From Bacteroidales bacterium (GTDB lineage Bacteria; Bacteroidota; Bacteroidia; Bacteroidales; UBA932): a stretch of 64,000 nucleotides of DNA. Position 1 is the first letter of the stretch. Every line of letters starts with the position of its first letter. This document shows, piece after piece, positions 27,151-35,557 of this stretch. Below the pieces are notes generated by a model that saw only the letters and a list, made by a program, of their open reading frames with translations, had not been told where the DNA came from and did not search any database. The DNA is taken from positions 50,760-114,759 of the forward strand of contig JAFRRF010000023.1 in the NCBI GenBank assembly GCA_017428245.1, read 5' to 3'. The translations under genes were made by a program, and so were the position numbers.

Positions 27151-28694
27151 CACAGGAAGAAGTTTTCAAAACCCTCGTGGCCCACGCCAAGGAATACGGG
27201 TTCATTTTCCAATCCAGCGAGATCTATGACGGCCTGAGCGCCGTGTACGACTATGGCCAGATGGGCGTCGAGATGAAAAACAATATCAAAAAATATTGGT
27301 GGGAGGCGATGGTCCACCTCAACGACAACATCGTGGGTATCGACTCGGCCATCTTCATGCATCCCCGCATCTGGGAGGCTTCCGGCCACGTAGGCGCCTT
27401 CAACGATCCGCTCATCGACAACAAAGACTCCAAGAAGCGCTATCGCGCCGACGTGCTCATCGAAGATTATCTGGCCAAGCTCGAGGAAAAGATGAACAAG
27501 GAGGTCGAGAAAGGCCGCCGCAAATGGGGTGAAAGCTTCGACGAGGCGCAGTTCCGCGCCACCAACCCGAACGTCTTGCGCAGCAAGTCCAAATACGACG
27601 AGGTGCACGCGCGGATGACCAAGGCCCTCAACGACAACGACCTGAAGGAACTCCGCCAGATCATCGTGGACTGCGAGATCGCCTGCCCGATTTCCGGCAC
27701 CAAGAACTGGACCGACGTGCGTCAGTTCAACCTGATGTTCAGCACGCAGCTGGGCAATGTGGACGGCGGTGTGGGTACCATCTACCTGCGTCCCGAGACC
27801 GCCCAGGGCATTTTCGTCAACTTCCTCAACGTCCAGAAGACCGGCCGTATGAAGGTGCCTTTCGGCATCGCGCAGATCGGCAAGGCTTTCCGCAACGAGA
27901 TCGTGGCGCGCCAGTTCATCTTCCGCATGCGCGAATTCGAGCAGATGGAGATGCAGTTCTTCGTACGTCCGGGCGAGGAGATGAAGTGGTTCAACCAGTG
28001 GAAACAGACACGTCTGGCCTGGCACAAGGCCCTCGGCCTGGGCGACGAAAAATACCGCTTCCACGACCACGAAAAACTGGCCCACTATGCCAACGCCGCC
28101 ACGGACATCGAATTCGAATTCCCGTTCGGCTTCAAGGAGCTCGAAGGCATCCACAGCCGCACCGATTTCGATCTGTCGCAGCACCAGAAGTTCTCCGGCC
28201 GCAAGATCCAGTATTTCGATCCCGAGACCAACGAAAGCTACACGCCGTACGTCATTGAGACCTCCATCGGTCTCGACCGCACCTTCCTGGCCGTGCTTTC
28301 GTCGTCCTATTGCGAGGAAGCGCTGGAAGGCGGCGAGACCCGCGTGGTGCTCCGCCTGCCCGCCTGCTTGGCGCCCGTGAAACTCGCCGTGCTGCCGCTG
28401 GTCAAGAAAGACGGCCTGCCGGAGAAAGCCCGCGAGATCCTCGACAGCCTGCGCTTCGATTTCAACTGCCAGTACGACGAGAAAGATTCCATCGGCAAGC
28501 GCTACCGCCGCCAGGATGCCATCGGCACGCCGTATTGCATCACGATCGACCACGACACGCTCCAGGACGGCTGCGTGACGCTGCGCGACCGCGACACGAT
28601 GCAGCAGGAGCGCATCCCCATCGATCGCCTGCACGATATCGTCGAACAGCGCGTGAGCATGAAACCGCTGTTCCGGAAGATCCACAAGATCTAG
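27147..28694 (+). CDS. glyS: Glycyl-tRNA synthetase (alpha2 type)
   Basis: 515 aa, the eukaryote/archaea-like homodimeric class II enzyme used by Bacteroidetes. Charges tRNA-Gly. Opening GFIFQSSEIYDGLSAVYDYG; motif 2 region RNEIVARQFIFRMREFEQME; motif 3 VIETSIGLDRTFLAVL; anticodon-binding domain near the end (KLAVLPLVKKDGL). Last gene of the overlapping sufS-sufE/MIP18-folK-glyS unit. Confidence 0.96.
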   Translation: MTQEEVFKTLVAHAKEYGFIFQSSEIYDGLSAVYDYGQMGVEMKNNIKKYWWEAMVHLNDNIVGIDSAIFMHPRIWEASGHVGAFNDPLIDNKDSKKRYRADVLIEDYLAKLEEKMNKEVEKGRRKWGESFDEAQFRATNPNVLRSKSKYDEVHARMTKALNDNDLKELRQIIVDCEIACPISGTKNWTDVRQFNLMFSTQLGNVDGGVGTIYLRPETAQGIFVNFLNVQKTGRMKVPFGIAQIGKAFRNEIVARQFIFRMREFEQMEMQFFVRPGEEMKWFNQWKQTRLAWHKALGLGDEKYRFHDHEKLAHYANAATDIEFEFPFGFKELEGIHSRTDFDLSQHQKFSGRKIQYFDPETNESYTPYVIETSIGLDRTFLAVLSSSYCEEALEGGETRVVLRLPACLAPVKLAVLPLVKKDGLPEKAREILDSLRFDFNCQYDEKDSIGKRYRRQDAIGTPYCITIDHDTLQDGCVTLRDRDTMQQERIPIDRLHDIVEQRVSMKPLFRKIHKI

Positions 28695-28773
28695 GGTTTC
28701 GCTGGGGATTGTGCTCGCGGGGCTGCGCATTCCCCGGTCGGTGAGCAAGCTCCCCGTCCGGCCAATAACGAAA

Positions 28774-28799
28774 ACAGCCGGCTGCAAGCAGCCAGCTGT
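28774..28799 (-). terminator. Terminator of the tRNA-Ser transcript
   Basis: Stem ACAGC-C-GGCTGC with GCAGCC-A-GCTGT around AA; on the minus strand it is followed by TTTTCGTT. It lies 14 bp beyond the 3' end of tRNA-Ser. Confidence 0.6.
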
Positions 28800-28812
28800 G
28801 TATCGAGTTTTG

Positions 28813-28899
28813 CGGTGAGGGGGGGATTCGAACCCCCGGTACGGTTGCCCGTACGTCAGTTTAGCAAACTGGTGGTTTAAGCCACTCACCCACCTCACC
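28813..28899 (-). tRNA. tRNA-Ser (GCT)
   Basis: Class II tRNA with a long variable arm, read on the minus strand. The acceptor stem is GGTGAGG with CCTCACC, the discriminator is G, and the anticodon loop TTGCTAA gives anticodon GCT. The T arm contains GGTTCGAATCC. CCA is not encoded. The first pair of the anticodon stem appears mismatched (C-A). Confidence 0.93.
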
Positions 28900-28951
28900 G
28901 TACGAGGGAATGCAAAGATAGGGGGTTTTCTGAAATACGCCAAATTTTTTT

Positions 28952-28959
28952 TATCTTTG
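28952..28959 (+). promoter_or_regulatory. -7 promoter box for tRNA-Pro
   Basis: TATCTTTG, 8 bp before the tRNA 5' end. Confidence 0.6.
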
Positions 28960-28967
28960 CGGCCTAT

Positions 28968-29040
28968 CGGGATGTGGCGCAGTTGGTAGCGCACTTGGTT
29001 TGGGACCAAGGAGTCGCACGTTCGAGTCGTGTCATCCCGA
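28968..29040 (+). tRNA. tRNA-Pro (TGG)
   Basis: 73 nt. Acceptor stem CGGGATG/CATCCCG, discriminator A, D arm GGCGCAGTTGGTAGCGC, anticodon stem-loop CTTGG-TTTGGGA-CCAAG with anticodon TGG, T arm with GTTCGAGTC. CCA is not encoded. A coding sequence begins 2 nt after the discriminator. Confidence 0.95.
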
Positions 29041-29041
29041 C

Positions 29042-29554
29042 GTGGAAGTCGATAAAGGCAAGATCAAGGAGCCCGGTCTCGGGCGGTTGCTGCTCGGCGC
29101 ATTGGCGCTGGGCAGCGCTATTCTGTTGGGTTTCGTGCTGGGCCTTCGGGCCGGCGACCGCAATCGGAACGAGGTTCCGCCCGTGGCCGGAATCGCGATG
29201 CCCGTTCCGGATACCCTTGCCTTGCAGGATACGGTCGCAACCGCGCCCGAACCGGAACCGGCGGAGCCGGCGCCCGGTTTCTCCAAGCAGGAAATCGCGC
29301 TCGGTTTGGAGTATCTTGCTTCACACAACCGTTGGAATCGCGAGGAAATGGAAAAGATTGCCGTCCTTGCCGGCCTGTGGGATGCGGTCAATACGTATGC
29401 GGTCGATGAGATCCGCCGTTACAACGAAACGCTCGTTTCCACGTCGCTGACAGCCATTGTCGACGGACTGGAGCGTACGCCCAAACACGGATTCTATACG
29501 TCGAAAGGCGACAGCAATATCACGCTGAGTACGTATATCAAACACTTGCGATAA
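29042..29554 (+). CDS. Small membrane-anchored protein of unknown function, abutting tRNA-Pro
   Basis: 170 aa from the GTG at 29042; the frame continues upstream into the tRNA, where an ATG at 29000 is not credible. It has an N-terminal cytoplasmic stretch (VEVDKGKIKEPG), one transmembrane helix (LLLGALALGSAILLGFVLGL), a Pro/Glu linker (PEPEPAEPAPG) and a C-terminal helical domain of about 85 residues. No family recognised. There is no room for a leader: the mRNA 5' end would be made by tRNA 3' processing, giving a leaderless message. A hairpin terminator follows directly. Confidence 0.65.
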   Translation: MEVDKGKIKEPGLGRLLLGALALGSAILLGFVLGLRAGDRNRNEVPPVAGIAMPVPDTLALQDTVATAPEPEPAEPAPGFSKQEIALGLEYLASHNRWNREEMEKIAVLAGLWDAVNTYAVDEIRRYNETLVSTSLTAIVDGLERTPKHGFYTSKGDSNITLSTYIKHLR

Positions 29555-29580
29555 AAAAAGAAGCCCGAGGCTTCTTTTTT
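29554..29580. terminator. Bidirectional terminator
   Basis: AAAAAAGAAGCC-CGA-GGCTTCTTTTTT between the convergent membrane-protein and C69 peptidase genes. Confidence 0.85.
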
Positions 29581-30820
29581 AATAGAACTTCCTGATGAAA
29601 GCGTTGTAGTCTTTTGTGGCTTCTTTCTCGAAGGCGCGCCGCGCCCGGAAGACTTCGCGTTGCTGGGTGCTGGGGTCAAAGGAAGCGTCCCATCCGTCCA
29701 CATACTTCCAATAAAAATGGTTCGGATACTTCTTGCGAAGGTCCTTGCCGTCCGTCATATGCCTTTTCTCGGCCTCCTGAGCGGTCTTGAAGCGTCCCAG
29801 TCCTGCCGGCGCTTCAGTAATGCCGGCATACCAGGGGACATAGACTTCGCAGCAGGGATGGCCCATTGCGTTCCACATCACGCAGCCCGTCTCGAAGTCG
29901 AGGGTGGGGCGGAGCTGGAAGATGGAGGAAAGGATGGTGTTGTCGTTGCAGATGCTATTGACCAGGTGTCCCTCTGCATCGGCCGGATGGTGGAGGGCCA
30001 GGACGTTCATCATATCGCGGATCGAGACCTTTTTCATCGGGGTGGAAGCGAATTCACCCGGACGGTCAGCGCCGAAGAAGTAATTCCAGGCCTGCTTGTG
30101 GCGGCTGATGCTGTTGACCGACGACAGGGATTTCTCGGAGGCGTAGGCCTTGGCGAAGTTGAAGGCGCCGTCCTTGTCGGGATCGTACCAGCCGCGCGAG
30201 ACGGCGTATTCCACCAGGTCGTCGCTGCCTGCGAAATTCTCTTCGTCGTCGAGATCGACTTCACCGATGACATAGTAGTTCGGAATGGTCATCACTTTGT
30301 CGTCGGGAACGCGCTGGGCCACCCAGTGCTTGCCTTTGACTACGGAGACAACCCATCCTTCCGAGGGATCGGCCACAATGTAGGAACGGCCGCTGCCCTT
30401 GTAGCCGAACGTCTCGACCAGGGTGCCGATCAGCACCACGGCTTCGCGGGCGGTGCGGGCGTATTTGGCGACCGAAGTGCGCACTTCGTAGAGTACGCCG
30501 TTGCCGGAAATATCCCCTTTGTCTTCGCGGGAAGGGCAGCCGTTGGAGGCCACCGAAACGCCGAACTGGTTCATCAGGACATCGGACACCTCCATTCCCG
30601 GAAATTCGCACCAGATGTAGCGCAGGTTCTTGTCGGTAGCCGGAACAACGTAGATGTTGAGCATCTGCTCACCGCTGTCGTCTTCGTTGTGTGCCATCAG
30701 TACGGAACCGTCGACCGTTGCATTCCGGCCGGCGATGACGGAAAAACAGTTTTCGTCCTGCGCGGCGGCCAGGCTCAGGCCGAAACACAGGAGCGCGAGG
30801 GAAAAGAGTATCTTTTTCAT
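29579..30820 (-). CDS. C69-family dipeptidase, secreted
   Basis: 413 aa. Signal peptide (MKKILFSLALLCFGLSLAAA) then QDENCFSVIAGRNATVDGS. In C69 Ntn peptidases an N-terminal Cys is the nucleophile, so the ENC Cys is the likely catalytic residue after processing. Also visible: AHNEDDSGEQ, MNQFGVSVASNG and HPCCEVYVPWYAG. It likely degrades dipeptides or short peptides in the periplasm. Divergent from ychF with its own -7 box TATCTTTG (reverse strand, 30851-30858). Confidence 0.9.
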   Translation of the reverse strand: MKKILFSLALLCFGLSLAAAQDENCFSVIAGRNATVDGSVLMAHNEDDSGEQMLNIYVVPATDKNLRYIWCEFPGMEVSDVLMNQFGVSVASNGCPSREDKGDISGNGVLYEVRTSVAKYARTAREAVVLIGTLVETFGYKGSGRSYIVADPSEGWVVSVVKGKHWVAQRVPDDKVMTIPNYYVIGEVDLDDEENFAGSDDLVEYAVSRGWYDPDKDGAFNFAKAYASEKSLSSVNSISRHKQAWNYFFGADRPGEFASTPMKKVSIRDMMNVLALHHPADAEGHLVNSICNDNTILSSIFQLRPTLDFETGCVMWNAMGHPCCEVYVPWYAGITEAPAGLGRFKTAQEAEKRHMTDGKDLRKKYPNHFYWKYVDGWDASFDPSTQQREVFRARRAFEKEATKDYNAFIRKFY

Positions 30821-30850
30821 ACGATCGGGATTTATCTCGGGTTAACCAGC

Positions 30851-30889
30851 CAAAGATAATAAAAATCAATCACATTTTTGCTATCTTTG
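30851..30889. promoter_or_regulatory. Divergent -7 boxes for the C69 peptidase and ychF
   Basis: CAAAGATA at 30851-30858 reads TATCTTTG on the minus strand (C69 peptidase). TATCTTTG at 30882-30889 on the plus strand serves ychF, 24 bp before its ATG. Confidence 0.6.
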
Positions 30890-30913
30890 CAAGTTAAAAT
30901 TAAAAAGAGTAAA

Positions 30914-32017
30914 ATGGCTTTGAAATGCGGTATCGTGGGATTGCCGAATGTCGGTAAATCGACCCTCTTCAATTGCATCAGTTCTTCGAAGGCGCAGGCG
31001 GCGAATTTTCCCTTCTGCACCATCGAACCGAACATCGGGTCCACTACGGTACCCGACAACCGGCTCACTGTCCTGACCGAAATCTGCCACCCGAAGCGGA
31101 CCATCCCCGCAACGGTGGAGATCGTGGACATTGCAGGCCTGGTGAAAGGGGCCAGCCGGGGTGAGGGTCTGGGCAATCAGTTCCTGGCCAACATCCGTGA
31201 GACCGATGCCATCCTGCACGTCCTGCGTTGTTTCGACGACCCGAACGTGACGCACGTCGACGGCAGCGTCGATCCGGTCCGCGACAAGGAGATCATCGAC
31301 ATCGAACTGCAGATCAAGGACCTGGAAACGGTTACCAACCGGCTCTCAAAACTGCAGAAGCAAGCCCAGACGGGCGGCGACAAGCAGGCCAAGAAGGCCG
31401 TGGACGTGCTGCTCCGCTACAAGGATGTCCTCGAACAGGGCCGTAATGCCCGCGAAGTGGAGCTGGAAAACGCGGAGGAGGTCCGGATTGCACGGGAGTT
31501 CTGCCTGTTGACCAACAAACCCGTACTCTACGTCTGCAACGTGGACGAGAATGCGGCCGCGACGGGGAATGCCTATGTCGAGGCGGTGCGCCAGGCGACG
31601 GCGGGCGAAGACGCCCAGATCCTGGTGATTTCCGCGAAGATCGAATCCGAGATTTCGGAGCTCGACGACCCGGAAGAACGCGCGATGTTCCTTTCGGAGA
31701 TCGGGCTGGAAGAATCGGGCGTGGTCCGGCTCATCCAGGCGGCCTATGCGCTGCTCAACCTGCAGACCTTCTTTACGGCGGGTGCCGACGAATGCCGTGC
31801 CTGGACCATCCGGCGGGGCGACAAGGCGCCGCAGGCGGCCGGCGTGATCCATACCGATTTCGAAAAGGGTTTCATCCGGGCCGAAGTCATCAAATATGAG
31901 GATTTCGTGACCCTGCGCAGCGAGGCGGCCTGCCGGGCGGCGGGCAAGATGGCCAGCGAGGGCAAGGAATATGTGGTGCAGGATGGCGATATCATGCACT
32001 TCCTCTTTAACGTTTGA
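30914..32017 (+). CDS. ychF: YchF, ribosome-associated ATPase; 3' end is an integration site
   Basis: 367 aa from the ATG at 30914. Obg-family P-loop protein that prefers ATP and binds ribosomes. G1 [10 protein letters not shown]3 [15 protein letters not shown] in place of NKxD, and a C-terminal TGS domain ([20 protein letters not shown]). The last residues HFLFNV and the stop lie in the attL core: an element has integrated here and its own sequence restores the same C-terminus. The original 3' end (TTCCTCTTCAATGTATAA) is displaced to 39.91 kb. Confidence 0.95.
   Translation: MALKCGIVGLPNVGKSTLFNCISSSKAQAANFPFCTIEPNIGSTTVPDNRLTVLTEICHPKRTIPATVEIVDIAGLVKGASRGEGLGNQFLANIRETDAILHVLRCFDDPNVTHVDGSVDPVRDKEIIDIELQIKDLETVTNRLSKLQKQAQTGGDKQAKKAVDVLLRYKDVLEQGRNAREVELENAEEVRIAREFCLLTNKPVLYVCNVDENAAATGNAYVEAVRQATAGEDAQILVISAKIESEISELDDPEERAMFLSEIGLEESGVVRLIQAAYALLNLQTFFTAGADECRAWTIRRGDKAPQAAGVIHTDFEKGFIRAEVIKYEDFVTLRSEAACRAAGKMASEGKEYVVQDGDIMHFLFNV
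31997..32013 (+). repeat. attL
   Basis: CACTTCCTCTTTAACGT. The left half belongs to ychF; right of the core TTCCTCTT the sequence is from the element (TAACGTTTGA) and keeps the reading LFNV-stop. Confidence 0.8.
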
Positions 32018-32061
32018 GTTGTCAAAGTAAGTCAAATAAAGTAAACTTATATCATTGATTT

Positions 32062-32093
32062 AGCGGCTTTTAGGCCGCTTTTTCTTTTTACTT
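32062..32093 (+). terminator. Terminator after ychF, inside the element
   Basis: AGCGGC-TTTTAG-GCCGCT followed by TTTTCTTTTTAC. It now ends the ychF transcript and shields the element from read-through. Confidence 0.75.
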
Positions 32094-32116
32094 TCTTTTA
32101 CCCGCGTTGAGGTAAA

Positions 32117-32158
32117 TTTTGTTACTTTCGCAAAATTTTGTTACCCGCTTGTTACTTG
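32117..32158. repeat. GTTAC repeats at the left end (possible integrase arm sites)
   Basis: TTTTGTTACTTTCG, then TTTTGTTACCCGCTTGTTAC. The same words recur near the right end at 39828-39864. A further inverted copy, GTAACAAG, lies in the int leader near 32188. Confidence 0.55.
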
Positions 32159-32174
32159 TTTCGGATTTTTTGCC

Positions 32175-32182
32175 TATCTTTG
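32175..32182 (+). promoter_or_regulatory. -7 promoter box for int
   Basis: TATCTTTG, 28 bp before the int ATG and beside the GTTAC repeats, so the integrase could autoregulate. Confidence 0.5.
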
Positions 32183-32210
32183 TAGCCGTAACAAGTTAAG
32201 TTTTTCTATT

Positions 32211-33425
32211 ATGGCAAGACCGAAAAAGCAAACGCGGGCAAAAGAACCCGTAACAATCCGTTTCAAGCAATTAGCCAAAGGCAGCAAATCTATTTACCTG
32301 GATATATACCGGGACGGGGTGCGCTCTTATGAGTTTTTGAAACTTTACCTTATCCCGGAGCGCCCAGGCGTTGAGGCGGACAAAGTAACCAATAAAACAA
32401 CCCTTGACGCGGCAAACGCAATAAAGGCCCAGCGGATTAGGGACATAGTAAACGGGGAGGCCGGAATTAAAAACCTGGGTGGCAAAAACTTGCTTTTATC
32501 CGATTGGATGCAGCAGCGCCAGGCCCGCGCCGAAAAAGCCGCCAGGGATGCCGGGCGCGCTTTCAGTAACACCGCCGAAACCTATAAGACTGCAGCCGTA
32601 CACTTGCGGCGCTTTATGGAAAAGGAATACAAGGGCCGGGCCGTTACCCTTGCAAAGATTGATAAAGATTTTTGCATAGCTTTTGCCGCCTATCTTAAGA
32701 CCGCCCAAAAGTCCCACTATACCAAAAACGGCCAAACAATCCACAAAGGCGGCGCGCCCCTGGCGGAAACCACAAGCGCGCTTTATTACGCAACCTTTGA
32801 GGCGGCAATAAATGAGGCTTACAAAAAGGGCCTTATTTCCACAAACCCGGCGGCGCTTGTTGAGGAAAGCGAAAAGCCCAGCGCCCCGCCCGTAGAAAGG
32901 GACTATTTAACGGCGGAGGAATTGAAAACCCTGGCCGCTGCAAAATGCCCTAACGAACAAGTCCGGGCCGCTTTCCTTTTCTCTTGCTTTTGCGGCTTGC
33001 GCCTTTCGGACGTTGAGGGCCTAACCTGGGCGGAGGTACACCAGGACGGGGACACCTGGCAAGTGGAAACCCGGATGAAGAAAACCCGCCAAATACTATA
33101 TTTGCCGCTTTCGGATGCTGCCCGGCGCTATATGCCGGAACGCGGGGACAAAGGGCCGCAAGATTTAGTTTTTACCTTGCCTAAAAGAGTTACAACGCAG
33201 TGCGATATAAGAACGTGGGTAAAACGCGCCGGGATTGCTAAAAACATTTCCTTTCATTGTGCGCGGCATACCTTTGCAACCCTTGCACTTACCCAGGGCG
33301 CGGACTTGTATAGCATTTCCAAGCTATTAGGCCACACAAACGTAAATACAACGCAGATTTACGCGGCTATCATAGACCAAAAGAAACAAGATGCCGTAAA
33401 CCTTTTAAACGGGATTTTAGACTAA
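32211..33425 (+). CDS. int: Tyrosine recombinase (integrase) of the element
   Basis: 404 aa, Bacteroidetes transposon/ICE-type integrase. N-terminal arm-binding region, SAM-like core-binding domain (about residues 105-220) and catalytic domain. Catalytic residues: Arg in CGLRLSDVEG, HCARH (His-x-x-Arg), LLGHTN and the nucleophile Tyr in TTQIYAAI. It cuts and joins at the ychF attachment core. It lies next to attL, reading into the element, with the next ORF 13 bp downstream. Confidence 0.95.
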   Translation: MARPKKQTRAKEPVTIRFKQLAKGSKSIYLDIYRDGVRSYEFLKLYLIPERPGVEADKVTNKTTLDAANAIKAQRIRDIVNGEAGIKNLGGKNLLLSDWMQQRQARAEKAARDAGRAFSNTAETYKTAAVHLRRFMEKEYKGRAVTLAKIDKDFCIAFAAYLKTAQKSHYTKNGQTIHKGGAPLAETTSALYYATFEAAINEAYKKGLISTNPAALVEESEKPSAPPVERDYLTAEELKTLAAAKCPNEQVRAAFLFSCFCGLRLSDVEGLTWAEVHQDGDTWQVETRMKKTRQILYLPLSDAARRYMPERGDKGPQDLVFTLPKRVTTQCDIRTWVKRAGIAKNISFHCARHTFATLALTQGADLYSISKLLGHTNVNTTQIYAAIIDQKKQDAVNLLNGILD

Positions 33426-33438
33426 AACGCCGGGCCTT

Positions 33439-34269
33439 ATGCTGCAAGAACTTGAAACCATAACCGCCCGCCCGGATTGGAATTTAAACCCGGAGGGATG
33501 CCGCCAGGAATTACAAACCCTTGCGGCCCAATACGCAGACCGCGCCGCCGCGAATAAGACCACAAACCAGGCAATTAAAAAAGACCTGGAAACAATCTTG
33601 CAAAAATGCTTTGAGTATTGGGCGGCGGCAAAGGCCGCAAAGCCTCAAACCCAGCAAGGAAAAGACGCAGAAAGCAAACTTGCGGCCCTATTGGAAACGG
33701 GCGCAGCAAGGGGAAAAGCGGAGCTTTGCGCGGGCTTGTTTAACTGCATTTGTTTAGCCCTGGCGGAGCGCGGTTTTTCCGTCTATACGGCACACGAAAG
33801 AGCCGCCCTAAAAACCAAATACGGGGTATCTTTCCGCGCCCTGGAGCGCATAGGCCGGGACACGCCGCCGCCCTCAATCCCCAAAGGGGAACGCCTAACC
33901 GATAAGCAAGCGCGCGCCCTCTTTGAGCAGCTGACCGAAAAGGGCTATATTTCCGGCCCGCTGGCGGCTTTTATTTACCACTTTGGCCCAATCCCCCGCC
34001 CGGATGCCGAAAGGCCCGCAAACGGCCTAATTTGGGCCAAAAGCCCGGCCCTTTTCGCTTTCTTTGTGCAAACCTTATCCAACCAGGTAAAACGCCCTTA
34101 CGGGACTAATAACGCCGCCTTTATTGCCGCTTTCCCTGGGCAAAGTATTGAAACCCTGGAAAGCAACCTTAAACGGATAAGAGCAAAGGGCCGGGCAAAC
34201 CAGCCCAGCGGAATAGGCGGCGCGGAGGCCCTGGCCGCTATCTTTGAGCAAGTATTTACAACCAAATAA
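33439..34269 (+). CDS. Element protein of unknown function
   Basis: 276 aa, soluble, Ala-rich. No family recognised. An N-terminal helical part (residues 1-150) rich in Ala, Gln and Lys is followed by a region with Pro-rich turns (RDTPPPSIPKGERLTDKQA) and a C-terminal part ending GGAEALAAIFEQVFTTK. Position directly behind int is typical of accessory proteins in Bacteroidales integrative elements. It could be a regulator or replication accessory protein; there is no direct evidence. Confidence 0.6.
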   Translation: MLQELETITARPDWNLNPEGCRQELQTLAAQYADRAAANKTTNQAIKKDLETILQKCFEYWAAAKAAKPQTQQGKDAESKLAALLETGAARGKAELCAGLFNCICLALAERGFSVYTAHERAALKTKYGVSFRALERIGRDTPPPSIPKGERLTDKQARALFEQLTEKGYISGPLAAFIYHFGPIPRPDAERPANGLIWAKSPALFAFFVQTLSNQVKRPYGTNNAAFIAAFPGQSIETLESNLKRIRAKGRANQPSGIGGAEALAAIFEQVFTTK

Positions 34270-34290
34270 CCCCTTAAAATGTAACAAGTT

Positions 34291-34446
34291 ATGGAAAAGC
34301 AAGACTTTATTAACGTATGCGAAAACGCCCTTTCTATGCTCCTGGAATATTGGAAAACGGACGCGGGCGCGGCCTGGGATGCCACAATGAAAGAAACAAT
34401 TATCGGCCTCAACGATATAAAGCAATACTTTATAGCTAACCAATAG
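34291..34446 (+). CDS. Very small element protein
   Basis: 51 aa beginning MEKQDFINVCENALSMLLEY and ending KQYFIANQ. It sits 21 bp after the previous gene and 11 bp before the next, in the same codon style. No signal or membrane helix; predicted helical. Function unknown. Supported by position, frame and composition only. Confidence 0.5.
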   Translation: MEKQDFINVCENALSMLLEYWKTDAGAAWDATMKETIIGLNDIKQYFIANQ

Positions 34447-34457
34447 ACCCCAAAGAT

Positions 34458-34736
34458 ATGAGCAAAAACGAATTTACGCCGGAAACCCGCGAAACCTTGC
34501 GGCAGTACGTTATTAACAACCGGGAAACCTATGAGGCAATAACGGCCCAGGCGCGGCAGCTTGCCGGGATTGTAGCCGAAACCGCCGCAAAGGTAAACGC
34601 CTTTTCCGTTGAGGAAACGGGCGCGCCCGTAGTGAACACCCCGGCAGACCTGGCGGCGCTTATTTCCGTAGTGCTTGCCGAAACTGACGAGGTTTTAACC
34701 TGGGAACTAATTAACAAGCACACGGCCAAAGGATAA
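34458..34736 (+). CDS. Small element protein
   Basis: 92 aa, acidic and helical (MSKNEFTPETRETLRQYVIN ... EVLTWELINKHTAKG). No family recognised. It follows the 51-aa ORF in the int-led operon and is the last gene before a stretch with two hairpins. Confidence 0.5.
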   Translation: MSKNEFTPETRETLRQYVINNRETYEAITAQARQLAGIVAETAAKVNAFSVEETGAPVVNTPADLAALISVVLAETDEVLTWELINKHTAKG

Positions 34737-34782
34737 GCCGCCCAGGAAACCCCGCCGCCGGGGATGCCCGGCAAAACACCCA

Positions 34783-34824
34783 AATACCCCGCAGAAAGGC
34801 CCTAACACCTTTTTGCGGGGTATT
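34783..34824. terminator. Stem-loop after the int operon
   Basis: AATACCCCGCA (34783-34793) pairs with TGCGGGGTATT (34814-34824), loop of 20 nt. It has no clear U-tract; it could be a weak terminator or a structured RNA or DNA site. Confidence 0.45.
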
Positions 34825-34899
34825 AAATTATTGATATACTTTCACTTACGTTTTACCTTTGCCCCCGTATTTTAGTTTTATCGCAATTGCTGAAAAGCG

Positions 34900-34946
34900 G
34901 CCCGCGCCTTTCCGTGCTTCTACTAAACCCCTGGCGCGGGCTTTTT
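34900..34946 (+). terminator. Rho-independent terminator
   Basis: GCCCGCGCC (34900-34908) with GGCGCGGGC (34933-34941), then TTTTT. It lies before the 69-aa gene, separating the int operon from the replication genes. Confidence 0.6.
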
Positions 34947-34982
34947 AAGAAAACAAGTTGAACACGATAAAAGTAACAACGT

Positions 34983-35192
34983 ATGAGCAAGGAATTATTA
35001 AAAATGATTGCGCCGCTTTTCGCGGAGGCAAAACGGCAAACCGCCGGGGAACTAATAAGGGCTTACGCGGCCCGGCATAATTGCACCCAGGAACAAGCAA
35101 AAGAGGACTTGCGGGCGGCTCTTAATGAGGGCGCAATATCTAAAACTATTGCAGAGGGCCGCAAGGTATTTTATAGCTGCAAAGCGGAATAG
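34983..35192 (+). CDS. Stand-alone copy of the RepA C-terminal domain
   Basis: 69 aa. APLFAEAKRQTAGELIRAYA ... IAEGRKVFYSCKAE aligns by eye with the last 75 residues of the RepA-like ATPase 1.3 kb downstream (VPLFAGAERLTAGELVDAYK ... MEGRKVYYC). It is probably a small winged-helix-like DNA-binding domain expressed alone, perhaps a copy-number or transcription regulator competing for the same DNA. The function is inference; the similarity is seen directly. Confidence 0.6.
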   Translation: MSKELLKMIAPLFAEAKRQTAGELIRAYAARHNCTQEQAKEDLRAALNEGAISKTIAEGRKVFYSCKAE

Positions 35193-35202
35193 TAACCAAA
35201 CC

Positions 35203-35237
35203 GGGCCGGGCGGCTCTTGCCTGGCCCTTTAATCTTT
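35203..35237 (+). terminator. Hairpin terminator after the 69-aa gene
   Basis: GGGCCGGGC (35203-35211) with GCCTGGCCC (35219-35227), then TTTAATCTTTT. Confidence 0.55.
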
Positions 35238-35242
35238 TGGAT

Positions 35243-35557
35243 ATGATGCAACACGAAAACCCACACGGCGGCGAAACCTTGCGCCAGGCCGTTATTACCC
35301 AGCCGGGGGACACCAAGCCGGAAAACCTTTTAGACCTCAACGCGGCGGCGGCTTTCCTGGGCCTTAAGAAAAGCTATCTTTATAGGCTTACAAGCACCCG
35401 GCAAATACCTTTTTACAAGTACGGCGGGCGGCTTGTAATGTTTGACCGCGCGGCCCTGGAAAGCTGGCGCGCCGCCAGGCTGCAAGCCGTACCAACCCAG
35501 GCGGAACAAGCGGCCCGCGCCGCCGCCTATTGCGCCGCTAATCCCCTGCAGAAATGA
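35243..35557 (+). CDS. Excisionase-like helix-turn-helix protein
   Basis: 104 aa from the ATG at 35243 (an ATG at 35246 or a TTG at 35237 are alternatives). The core LLDLNAAAAFLGLKKSYLYR then QIPFYKYGGRLVMFDRAALE is the MerR-like HTH_17/excisionase fold that binds element ends or promoters. It could direct excision with Int or control the replication operon. The stop overlaps the RepA-like gene as ATGA, tying it to replication rather than to int. Confidence 0.8.
   Translation: MMQHENPHGGETLRQAVITQPGDTKPENLLDLNAAAAFLGLKKSYLYRLTSTRQIPFYKYGGRLVMFDRAALESWRAARLQAVPTQAEQAARAAAYCAANPLQK

Noticed and set aside
28813..29040. tRNA genes as the integration site of the nearby element
   Set aside because: The element boundaries match the ychF 3' end 3 kb away, and no tRNA-derived repeat is seen at 39.9 kb.
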